A stretch of 22,852 nt of DNA from assembly GCA_947504795.1 (NCBI GenBank), contig CANNJG010000009.1:1-22852 (forward strand), read 5' to 3'. The stretch is from Legionellaceae bacterium. Lineage in GTDB: Bacteria > Pseudomonadota > Gammaproteobacteria > Legionellales > Legionellaceae. The notes under the pieces are model-generated. The model was not told where the DNA came from, did no database searches, and saw only the letters and a program-made list of their open reading frames with translations. The position numbers were made by a program, and so were the translations under genes. This document shows, piece by piece, positions 15,273 through 22,450 of this stretch (position 1 is its first letter; each line of letters opens with the position of its first letter).

Positions 15273-16556
15273 TTATCCTTGCGAACGGCGACAGTAAGTT
15301 TCGCGTAATCCAAATAAAAGAGCAATCGCGAGAACCAATCCCAGGGGCAATATCATCGCGGCAAATTGGTAGTCATGTAAGGAGTAAGTTGGAACCCCGG
15401 CTATCATTCGCATATCCCCTTGTTTTAAGAGTAAATAACTAAATATATTTTGATATAGCACATAGCCAGACTGAGTTAATATGGACACAACACTGACTGC
15501 CGTGGCCGTCATGGCGACATCACTGGATTCCGCAACCAGTGCGTAGCTGATGACTTGAGAGGCTGTAAATAGTCCCAATAAAAAGAATAAACACACCATC
15601 ATCGAATAACTCATAGGCGCATACAAAATCGCCAACACAATCAGTAGCGCGCTATACGCACCAATTTTCATGGGAGTAAGACGTATCCCCCATTTGTCTG
15701 AACACCAGCCCATCACAGGTCCGCCAATAATAGTACCTAAGAACAACATCGAGTTGATAAGGGACGCATCCGCTTTGTTAATCTGTAACCGCTGCATCAA
15801 ATATAAGGATCCCATCACCGCGCCAAACACGGCGATGGCCATATTCATGAGACTGGCGTAGAGAGCAGCAAGGAGGGTTTGTGGGTTGAGGTAAGCAATT
15901 TTAGCACTGTCGAGAATGCCGATTTTAGTGGGACTCGTTGTCTGAGTACTCGGTTTGTCTTGAATGAAGACTATCATGAGGCCCAGAATACAGAGCCCTA
16001 ACCAACCCAACCATACCATAGCACTACGCCAACCAATATACAAAACCAGCTTGGTGAGTGGGTACTGCGCCAGCATGCCACCGGACATAGCAATGGTGAC
16101 AATGAGTCCCGTAATAAGTGCCATACGTTTGGCAGGAAACCAGCGTGACGCGATCCGAATCGGGCCTAAGAAGCAAAAAGCACTCCCAATACCGGTGATG
16201 AAGCGACACATTACTGCCAACGCGAAAGTATGAACATTCGCTAAAACAAAGGTCGATATCACGCAAAATAACATGGCGATAACAATCGTTTTTTTAGCTG
16301 AAAATCGATCTAAAATAATACCTGCTATGAAGAGAAACAATACGTTAGACAGATAATAGACGCTGGATAAATACGTCAAACTATCCGCCTGAATATGAAA
16401 GTCACGCATAATATCATCGGCAATCGAAGCAAACATATTCCCTTGGATAAATTCGTAAAAGAAAAACAAAGATGCAGCAAAACAAATACACCACGGTAAC
16501 CAACGATTAGATGTCATGGTTGTATCACTTCCAGAATAATTATTGATAATTTCCAT
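15273..16556 (-). CDS. MFS transporter, Pht-like (second copy)
   Basis: 427 aa with about 12 hydrophobic segments and the MFS signature between helices 2 and 3 (GIILDRFSAKK). The N-terminus (CFAASLFFFYEFIQGNMF, then YLSSVYYLSNVLFLFIAG) is characteristic of the Pht subfamily known from Legionella and relatives, whose members import amino acids or nucleosides needed for growth in host cells. An ATG at 16556 has AGGAAG just upstream; a second at 16517 would remove 13 residues and is also possible. It starts eight bases after the stop of its paralogue and ends five before deoB. This context favours a nucleoside as substrate, as shown for Legionella PhtC/PhtD with thymidine; that assignment is inferred. 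Confidence 0.88.
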   Translation of the reverse strand: MEIINNYSGSDTTMTSNRWLPWCICFAASLFFFYEFIQGNMFASIADDIMRDFHIQADSLTYLSSVYYLSNVLFLFIAGIILDRFSAKKTIVIAMLFCVISTFVLANVHTFALAVMCRFITGIGSAFCFLGPIRIASRWFPAKRMALITGLIVTIAMSGGMLAQYPLTKLVLYIGWRSAMVWLGWLGLCILGLMIVFIQDKPSTQTTSPTKIGILDSAKIAYLNPQTLLAALYASLMNMAIAVFGAVMGSLYLMQRLQINKADASLINSMLFLGTIIGGPVMGWCSDKWGIRLTPMKIGAYSALLIVLAILYAPMSYSMMVCLFFLLGLFTASQVISYALVAESSDVAMTATAVSVVSILTQSGYVLYQNIFSYLLLKQGDMRMIAGVPTYSLHDYQFAAMILPLGLVLAIALLFGLRETYCRRSQG

Positions 16557-16564
16557 GGTTCTTC

Positions 16565-17827
16565 CTATTTATTTCGAGTTGTTTGGCAATGCGTTTCGCG
16601 TAACAGGATGCAGGCGATCAACCCGAGCAGGGTGGCGATCGGAAATATCCAAAATGCAAATTGTAAGTCCGCTGCCTGAGTCATGAAATGTGATAGACTC
16701 TTATGGAACATCATCAACCAACCAAACAATACTTGAGCCATACCTGCCGATCCCATAATAATCACCGAACTGAGTCCAGTGGCTGATCCGGTAATCGCAT
16801 GAGGATTACTTTCAGCAATGAGTGGATAACTGATAACTTGAGTGCTAGTAAACAATCCTAACCCAAAAAAGATAATGCTGAGCTCGAATAAAGACAAACG
16901 AATTTGCAAGCATAGTGGAATCAGCGCGATAGCGGTCAAAAGAGCGCCTGCGATCATGATAGGTTTGCGTTGTCCCTGTTTGTCCGACAACCAACCCATC
17001 AACGGACAGCCAATAATGCTACCACTAAAGATTAGGCTGACAACATTGGCAGCGACCAAAGGTTGCAGATGATGGACTGTTATTAAGTAACTACCACCCC
17101 ATAGTGCACAGAGTACCATGATGGGTAGATTGAGGCATGCTGTATAAAATCCAGCCAGCCAGTTTTGCGGATTAGCTGCTGCTTGTTTCAAATCTGCGAG
17201 CCAAGTATGGGCTCGCAGGGAAGTCTCTTTGTGTTGAGGTGGATTTCGGACAATGCCTGCAATGGCCAGCCACATTAAGATGCCGATCCCTGCATCGATT
17301 AACATGGCATGCCGCCATCCCCAGTGATTGGTTAAGTAGGCGAAAGGGGTATGAGCCATCATCCCACCTAAAAATGCCATCGTCACAGTGCAACCAATGA
17401 CTAAGGCTTGGTGACGGGGATCAAACCAGCGCGAGACCAATACCACGCAAGCTAAAAAACAAAAGGCATTACCAATGCCGGTAATAGCATGAAAGCCTGC
17501 GGCCCAAATAAACGAACGGGTCAAAGCAAACCCAAGGGTTCCTAGGACACAAGAAAGCATAGCAAATAAGATAACTTTGCGGACGGGATAACGGTCTAAA
17601 ATAAAGCCGGCAGGTAATAAAAATAACACATTAGTCCATACAAACGAACTTGACATCCAGCTTAATTCGCTGGCGTGGATACGAAAGTCGAGGCGCAAGA
17701 TGGGGTTGATGACATCAAAAACGTTGAGTTGAAAAAATTCATAGAAAAAAAACAAGCCGGCTGTTAAGCAGACTAGCCACGCATGCTTTTGGGAATGCGG
17801 TAGGGTGTGCATGCGAGTGTTAGTCAA
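16565..17827 (-). CDS. MFS transporter, Pht-like (first copy)
   Basis: 420 aa, about 12 membrane segments, clearly a paralogue of the following gene: LTAGLFFFYEFFQLNVFDVINPIL, SSFVWTNVLFLLPAGFILDRYPVRK and ITGIGNAFCFLACVVLVSRWFDP align along the same pattern. The start is TTG at 17827 with GGAG seven bases upstream; ATG at 17812 is the alternative, and the lost residues are hydrophilic either way. An extended -10 promoter lies about 45 bases upstream. It is the first gene of the operon with the second transporter and deoB. Substrate unknown; nucleoside import is the best guess from deoB. The two copies are too divergent for a recent duplication and may have different substrates. Confidence 0.88.
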   Translation of the reverse strand: MTNTRMHTLPHSQKHAWLVCLTAGLFFFYEFFQLNVFDVINPILRLDFRIHASELSWMSSSFVWTNVLFLLPAGFILDRYPVRKVILFAMLSCVLGTLGFALTRSFIWAAGFHAITGIGNAFCFLACVVLVSRWFDPRHQALVIGCTVTMAFLGGMMAHTPFAYLTNHWGWRHAMLIDAGIGILMWLAIAGIVRNPPQHKETSLRAHTWLADLKQAAANPQNWLAGFYTACLNLPIMVLCALWGGSYLITVHHLQPLVAANVVSLIFSGSIIGCPLMGWLSDKQGQRKPIMIAGALLTAIALIPLCLQIRLSLFELSIIFFGLGLFTSTQVISYPLIAESNPHAITGSATGLSSVIIMGSAGMAQVLFGWLMMFHKSLSHFMTQAADLQFAFWIFPIATLLGLIACILLRETHCQTTRNK

Positions 17828-17871
17828 TGTTCATCTCCATTTTGTTCAATCCTGAACCATTGATGCCGCGC

Positions 17872-17880
17872 AGTATAGCA
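17872..17880 (-). promoter_or_regulatory. Extended -10 promoter for the transporter-deoB operon
   Basis: On the minus strand the sequence reads TGC-TATACT, an extended -10 element, 45 bases before the TTG start. The -35 candidate TTAGTT at 16 bases spacing is weak, as expected when an extended -10 is present. Confidence 0.5.
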
Positions 17881-17907
17881 GATTTTTTGCGGTAACTAAA
17901 GGGCAAA

Positions 17908-17927
17908 GCTTGCCAATGGAAGCAAGC
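17908..17927 (-). terminator. Possible rimO terminator hairpin
   Basis: GCTTGC and GCAAGC form a 6-bp stem with an eight-base loop, about 40 bases after the rimO stop. On the minus strand it is followed by TTTGCCCTTT, a poor U-run. It separates rimO from the extended -10 promoter of the next operon, which supports a terminator role. Confidence 0.35.
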
Positions 17928-17967
17928 CGTTTAATTTACATCGAGTGCACTAAGCGCAAAATGCAGG

Positions 17968-19287
17968 TCAAGCAGTTACAACACACGATTCGCCGAATAA
18001 ATCATAATCATCCGCATCGGTAATCATGACCGTTGCATAGTTGCCCACCTGTGCCCCAGCATGCGGCGTGATATACACCAAACCGTCAATTTCAGGTGCG
18101 TCGGCTTGACTCCGTGCAATGATATGATTTTCAGTAATTTCATCGATAAGTACCTGTTGCTGCGTACCAATTTTTCGTTGTAAACGTTGTTGACTGATTC
18201 GAGCTTGGGTTTGCATAAACTGATGATAACGTTCTTCCTTGAGTGCTTCGGGAACCGGATCTGCTAACTCATTTGCTTTGGCGCCTGTAACCGGAGAATA
18301 TTGAAAGCAACCGACACGGTCGAGTTGCGCTTGTTCCAAGAAGTCTAACAATTCGTTAAATTCTGAGTCGGTTTCACCTGGAAAACCGACAATAAACGTT
18401 GAGCGTATGGTGAGATCAGGGCAGGTTTCACGCCAACTTTGAATGCGTTTTAGGGTGTTTTCACGACTCGCGGGTCGCTTCATTGCTTTAAGAATACGGG
18501 GATTCGCATGTTGTAAAGGGATATCTAAGTACGGTAAGAGTAGCCTATCGCGCATTAGCGGGATGATGTCGTCAACGTGCGGATAAGGGTAAACGTAATG
18601 GAGACGCACCCAAATACCCAATTGCCCCAATTGTTCGCATAATTCATAAAACCGCGTAGGCAGGCTTTGATTGTTCCAGCTCGTGGGTGCATAACGCGTA
18701 TCGATGCCATAAGCGCTGGTATCTTGTGATATGACGAGTAATTCTTTGACGCCGGCTTCTTTGAGGCGGCTAGCTTCGGTTAATACTTGGTTCATCGGAT
18801 AGCTTTGTAAGCGACCGCGCATCGTTGGAATGATGCAAAACGTACACTTTTGATTACACCCTTCGGAAATTTTCAAATACGCATAATGTCTAGGCGTGAG
18901 CTTGATACCTTGAGGCGGGATTAATTGCGTGAAGGGGTCGGTAGGGGGGGGTAAATGTTCATGAACGGCTTTTACGACTTCCTCATAAGCATGGGCGCCG
19001 CTGATATGCAATACATCGGGACAAGCCTCACGAATCATGTCGGCTTTTGCGCCAAGACACCCTGTGACAATCACTCGCCCATTCGCCTGCATTGCTTCGC
19101 GAATGGTGTTTAAAGACTCTTCGATGGCGGCGTCGATAAACCCACACGTGTTAATAACCACAACGCCTGCTTTTTCAAAGGTGTTGACTAAGGTATAGCC
19201 CTGCGCACGCAATTGGGTAATGATTCGCTCAGAATCTACTAACGCTTTTGGACACCCTAAACTCACAAACCCAACTGTATGATTCAT
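17968..19287 (-). CDS. rimO: Ribosomal protein S12 methylthiotransferase
   Basis: 439 aa from the chosen ATG, matching E. coli RimO (441 aa). It is a radical-SAM enzyme that methylthiolates an aspartate of ribosomal protein S12. The N-terminal UPF0004 domain carries three cluster cysteines: Cys12 in SLGCPKALVDSE, Cys48 in NTCGFID and Cys77 in TGCLGAK. The radical-SAM motif is Cys144, Cys148 and Cys151 in EGCNQKCTFC, followed by GRLQSYP. A TRAM domain forms the last 65 residues or so. The VDSE motif distinguishes RimO from MiaB. The ATG at 19287 is preferred to GTG at 19311 because it gives the standard MNHTVGFVSLGCPK start and because the promoter's -10 box lies directly upstream of, and adjacent to, that GTG. 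Confidence 0.95.
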   Translation of the reverse strand: MNHTVGFVSLGCPKALVDSERIITQLRAQGYTLVNTFEKAGVVVINTCGFIDAAIEESLNTIREAMQANGRVIVTGCLGAKADMIREACPDVLHISGAHAYEEVVKAVHEHLPPPTDPFTQLIPPQGIKLTPRHYAYLKISEGCNQKCTFCIIPTMRGRLQSYPMNQVLTEASRLKEAGVKELLVISQDTSAYGIDTRYAPTSWNNQSLPTRFYELCEQLGQLGIWVRLHYVYPYPHVDDIIPLMRDRLLLPYLDIPLQHANPRILKAMKRPASRENTLKRIQSWRETCPDLTIRSTFIVGFPGETDSEFNELLDFLEQAQLDRVGCFQYSPVTGAKANELADPVPEALKEERYHQFMQTQARISQQRLQRKIGTQQQVLIDEITENHIIARSQADAPEIDGLVYITPHAGAQVGNYATVMITDADDYDLFGESCVVTA

Positions 19288-19311
19288 AGGACCACATCGA
19301 TTAAAACTCAC

Positions 19312-19340
19312 TTTATACCGAGAATTGGTGATTTAGTCAA
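19312..19340 (-). promoter_or_regulatory. Sigma-70 promoter for rimO
   Basis: On the minus strand: TTGACT (19340-19335), a 17-base spacer, then TATAAA (19317-19312). Five of six bases match consensus at each box and the spacing is ideal. Transcription would start near 19305, about 18 bases before the rimO ATG, which argues against the GTG at 19311. Confidence 0.75.
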
Positions 19341-19423
19341 AAACTCAAAGCAAGAGTAGGGGCATAAATCACTATAGTCGTTTGGTTTTCGTGCTTTATT
19401 CAGAGGATCCAGCGATCGGACTC

Positions 19424-19466
19424 AATTTGCTTAGGCCTCGGAGTTGCGCGCAAGTCCTAGCAAATT
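19424..19466. repeat. Hairpin enclosing a GC-rich palindrome
   Basis: AATTTGC-T-TAGG at 19424-19435 pairs with CCTA-GCAAATT at 19456-19466, eleven pairs with one bulged T. The 20-base loop contains the perfect palindrome TTGCGCGCAA. The fold is symmetrical on DNA, so either strand could be transcribed. Confidence 0.5.
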
Positions 19467-19482
19467 TTAACGGTTACACCAC

Positions 19483-19511
19483 TTGATTTTCGCATAGCCC
19501 GAGAGTACGAT
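19483..19511 (+). promoter_or_regulatory. Candidate promoter for the 437-aa orphan gene
   Basis: TTGATT (19483-19488), 17-base spacer, TACGAT (19506-19511). Four of six bases match at each box, with ideal spacing. It would leave a leader of about 120 bases before the ATG at 19641. Confidence 0.4.
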
Positions 19512-19538
19512 GAGAGATTATTTTTCATAACGATTTTT

Positions 19539-19578
19539 ATAGAGTCATTAGTGATACAAAAAGGGCTCTATTTTTTTT
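19539..19578 (+). terminator. Weak terminator-like hairpin with U8 run in the leader
   Basis: ATAGAG at 19539-19544 pairs with CTCTAT at 19566-19571; the final T is followed by seven more T. The stem is short and AU-rich with a 21-base loop, so it may be an attenuator, the end of a small RNA, or chance. Confidence 0.3.
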
Positions 19579-19640
19579 ATTCGACCTAGAAGTGGTCATC
19601 CTGGCACTGATGAGTGAATAAATTTTATGCGGAGATGGTA

Positions 19641-20954
19641 ATGGCTAGTAACCCTCAAGAATGTTTTTTTTATATCAACACTAAAAAGAAAAAGAAAACA
19701 CCTACTTTGATAAATCTAAAGTGTTTGAATGATAAAGCAGAGGGAGAATACCTTGAATCAATTTGCAACGGCCTTGTAAATACACCATGGACATCGGACG
19801 AGTTGGAACGTTTAACTGCTAATAACCATTGGAAATTTTATTGTTGGGATGGTACGTCAGTCGTTGCGTTACATTTTAAAAAAAACAGAGATGAACGCCT
19901 CAAAATAATACGAGATACAACCCCAGTGATGTGGCAATTATTCCAGCTACAGCAGCAACCTTTTGATTTTGGTCTTTTATTGAACAAACTTCCTATTAAC
20001 AAGGTAGTTGAATCGACCACAGCTGCTGCAGAATCTACAGAACTCGCAGTGAGGCTTGGTATGAATGGGCCTTATACATTAGGATCCCAGCAAGACAATG
20101 GAAATCAGAATGGTGTTGAAGTTTCAAGCGGGATTCGTGTGGTGCATTCTAGACAGCCGTCTATGCAATCTTCGAGGAATGGACTGCGAAAGGTAGCACT
20201 TAAACCCACCCAACGTTCTGCTATCTCGCCATCGACAAAGAAATTAATGGAAGAAGGAAATAATGAAAACAAGGTTACTTATTCGAACAAGCCGACAACG
20301 CCATTGTCATTTTCACCATCTGCTAAAATTAACGTTGAATGCCACGCTCCCTCACGCCTAATAAAGCAGGTGTTGCCCAAATCGAATAGAGCAGCGTCAC
20401 AGGCCCATGCATCTCCACGTACGCCGGATGACTTTTTCTCAACTGACACACCTGAATTAACGAGTAGCGAAAATAATCAAGAAGAGGCTATTTCTTTGAG
20501 CATGCCTGCAACGCTGTCATCATCTCCCGAAAGTAACGATGAATTGAGGGACGCTGATGAGAATAAGTATAGTTTCACTCAAGGGGAAGAACCTGAAAGC
20601 GACTCTTTTCCGTCAGAAAAAACGCCTTGTAAATATCTAACTGAAACGGATTCCCGTCGCGGACTGGAGACACCTCCTGCGCCTGTCACGAGCCATTTTT
20701 TATTTTTATGTGCTTTTTCTGAACTGCCTTTAAATAAAAAAGCTGCCGTCGTTTATATGCTTGGGTTTGTAATGTTAGCGCTTGCGCTGGGAGGCACGAG
20801 TCTGCTGGGTGTGGGTGTTGCTACTGCTGCCACCGTGGTGGGTTACGCGGGTGGGTCTATGATGCTGGCGGGTGCTACCCTCATTTTTTTCAATGAGTCT
20901 AAACAAGTGCCTCGTCATGCTCAAGCAAAGCAAGATTCTCCTTGTTGTGTATAG
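19641..20954 (+). CDS. Orphan effector-like protein with C-terminal membrane hairpin and CCV tail (437 aa)
   Basis: I do not recognise this protein. The ATG at 19641 is chosen over GTG 19614 and ATG 19635 because GGAG lies six bases upstream. Three zones can be seen. Residues 1-120 look globular (a Lys run KKKKK, then WTSDELERLTANNHWKFYCW and VALHFKKNRDERLKII). Residues 130-345 are Ser/Thr/Pro/Asn/Glu-rich and probably disordered. Residues 350-417 hold a FLFLCAFSELP segment and two membrane helices (about 367-386 and 395-417; VVYMLGFVMLALALGG, then GGSMMLAGATLIFF). The tail ends DSPCCV. There is no signal peptide. A soluble front, long flexible linker and membrane anchor is the usual layout of Dot/Icm effectors in Legionellales. 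The terminal Cys pair could be a host lipidation site. Both ideas are speculative. It converges with the yggT gene, four bases apart. Confidence 0.75.
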   Translation: MASNPQECFFYINTKKKKKTPTLINLKCLNDKAEGEYLESICNGLVNTPWTSDELERLTANNHWKFYCWDGTSVVALHFKKNRDERLKIIRDTTPVMWQLFQLQQQPFDFGLLLNKLPINKVVESTTAAAESTELAVRLGMNGPYTLGSQQDNGNQNGVEVSSGIRVVHSRQPSMQSSRNGLRKVALKPTQRSAISPSTKKLMEEGNNENKVTYSNKPTTPLSFSPSAKINVECHAPSRLIKQVLPKSNRAASQAHASPRTPDDFFSTDTPELTSSENNQEEAISLSMPATLSSSPESNDELRDADENKYSFTQGEEPESDSFPSEKTPCKYLTETDSRRGLETPPAPVTSHFLFLCAFSELPLNKKAAVVYMLGFVMLALALGGTSLLGVGVATAATVVGYAGGSMMLAGATLIFFNESKQVPRHAQAKQDSPCCV

Positions 20955-20958
20955 AAAG

Positions 20959-21537
20959 TTAGACCAATTGAAACGGCAGGGAAGCGGTTACAAATAGCGT
21001 GATGATTTTCAATGCCATTATCATCGCAAGCGGTGAAAAATCGAATCCAGCAACGGGGGGAATATAACGCCGTATCCAGCTTAACATCGGTTCGGTTATC
21101 ATGAACAATAGGGCGTTTAGAGGATGTTGCCAGTGTGGGTTGACCCAACTCATGATGACTCGAATCAGCAACGCATAAAATAAGATATTGCAAGGTTGCA
21201 CAATCAGGTCAACGGCTGTACAAACCGCAATTAACCAGCCGTTTAATCCACTTGAGTCGAGATAAATCATACTTGCCAATAGATACTTCATGGATACCAA
21301 TACGATAACGATACTCAAGCTTAGCCAATCATAACGCTGTTGACGGGTCATGCGAATTTGTAACAGCTTGCTGAAAGGGAGTATGAAGGGATCGGTGAGG
21401 CGGTAAACTGCTTGGCCAATCGAATGCAGAGCACTGATACGAAAGTACACCAACCCAATCCTTAACCATAAAATGAATATAGCTAAACCAAAAAGCGTAG
21501 ATACCAAAAAATAGCCTACTGAATGTAACCCTGACAT
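20959..21537 (-). CDS. yggT: YggT-family integral membrane protein
   Basis: 192 aa, consistent with the two-repeat proteobacterial YggT (YlmG-like) proteins. Each half has a membrane helix followed by the R--Y--DP-L-P pattern: YRLTDPFILPFSKLL at about residues 45-59, and ITEPMLSWIRRYIPPVAGFDFSPL at about 145-170, the second being the strongest family signature. The function is not settled; the family has been linked to osmotic tolerance and, in plants and Gram-positives, to division and cytochrome assembly. Its ATG overlaps the proC stop by one base (TAATG), so translation is coupled. The proC-yggT pairing is common in proteobacteria and supports both calls. Confidence 0.92.
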   Translation of the reverse strand: MSGLHSVGYFLVSTLFGLAIFILWLRIGLVYFRISALHSIGQAVYRLTDPFILPFSKLLQIRMTRQQRYDWLSLSIVIVLVSMKYLLASMIYLDSSGLNGWLIAVCTAVDLIVQPCNILFYALLIRVIMSWVNPHWQHPLNALLFMITEPMLSWIRRYIPPVAGFDFSPLAMIMALKIITLFVTASLPFQLV

Positions 21538-22328
21538 TATGATTCCTTAGAAAGTGAAGAAGAGCGTTCAAATGCAGCGGTCATAGCCGTTAACACAATA
21601 TCATTTAAACGATGGTTCGCAAAGACAGCCAAGGCTGCTGCGGTGGTTCCTGCTTTGGAGGTGACTTGGGTTTGTAATGAGGTCAATGAATAGTGTGGAA
21701 GGGCGGCTAACCCAGCTGCGCCTTGCAACGTTTGTACCGCGAAGGCGGTGGCCACTTCCTCGCTTAATCCCAACTTGACTCCTGCGTGGCGCATAGCTTC
21801 GGTAAATAAGAATAGATATGCCAATCCAGAGCCAGATAAAGCAATGAGTGCGTCTATCTCGGTTTCTTGCGTTACCCAGGTTGTGAGTCCGCAGGCAGAG
21901 AAGGCTCGAGTTGCTTGCTCGCGTTGTGTCGCATTGACGAATGGATTCGCAAACAGAGGTGTTGCGCCTTGTCCGCACTCAGAAGCAAGATTAGGCATCG
22001 CGCGAATCAAGGGAATATTGGGAAGCAAATGTGTTGCAAACCAATCTACAGTTAACCCCGCAGCCACAGAGATGACTAACAGCCCAGGCGGCATATGGTC
22101 ACGAATTTCAGTTAATAGATCCGCCATTTGAGCCGGTTTGACGGCAAGAATAAGACAGTCTATCTGTGAAATCATTGCTAAGTTGTCTGTGTGCGTATGG
22201 AGTCGCGGTTCGGGTGTTCCAGGCGTTAACGAGGGTGCAGATACCCATAATTGGATGTGTTCGTCACGTCGCAGTCCTTTGCCTAATGCTTTAGCCAAAT
22301 TCCCATATCCGATGATACCCATGTTCAT
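21537..22328 (-). CDS. proC: Pyrroline-5-carboxylate reductase
   Basis: 263 aa. It reduces pyrroline-5-carboxylate to proline with NAD(P)H in the last step of proline synthesis. The Rossmann motif is MGIIGYGNLAKAL at the N-terminus. LAVKPAQM, VISVAAGLT and RAMPNLASECGQGAT follow, and the dimerisation/active-site region has ALSGSGLAYLFLFTEAM and TSKAGTTAAAL, all family signatures. The ATG at 22328 is used because AGGAG lies seven bases upstream and the protein then begins just before the nucleotide-binding strand; the open frame extends 13 codons further without family resemblance. It sits 120 bases downstream of rph and is coupled to yggT. Confidence 0.95.
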   Translation of the reverse strand: MNMGIIGYGNLAKALGKGLRRDEHIQLWVSAPSLTPGTPEPRLHTHTDNLAMISQIDCLILAVKPAQMADLLTEIRDHMPPGLLVISVAAGLTVDWFATHLLPNIPLIRAMPNLASECGQGATPLFANPFVNATQREQATRAFSACGLTTWVTQETEIDALIALSGSGLAYLFLFTEAMRHAGVKLGLSEEVATAFAVQTLQGAAGLAALPHYSLTSLQTQVTSKAGTTAAALAVFANHRLNDIVLTAMTAAFERSSSLSKES

Positions 22329-22450
22329 GATTAGGCTCCTAAGGAGAATTGCAGCAGCAACAAGCAATGATTTAGCATCAGGACAATATGGGTTGAGTAG
22401 CGGCTTCCCTGCAAGGAAGAACGCAGTTTTTTGAGTATCCCCGGATGTCC

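Larger units (their letters stand above)
19341..19640. other. Structured intergenic region upstream of the 437-aa orphan gene
   Basis: About 300 bases without a convincing gene. It contains a bulged 11-bp stem (19424-19434 region with 19456-19466) that encloses the palindrome TTGCGCGCAA at 19444-19453, a candidate plus-strand promoter at 19483-19511 and a weak terminator-like hairpin with an eight-T run at 19539-19578. A small RNA or a structured leader is possible; neither can be shown from sequence alone. Confidence 0.5.

Noticed and set aside
19341..19640. PmrA-type regulatory box upstream of the effector-like genes
   Set aside because: I looked for the TTAA-containing tandem repeat known from Legionella and Coxiella effector promoters upstream of both orphan genes and did not find a convincing match.
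21601..22131. Open frames of 125-127 codons overlapping proC
   Set aside because: They are shadows of proC, whose family motifs are complete in its own frame.
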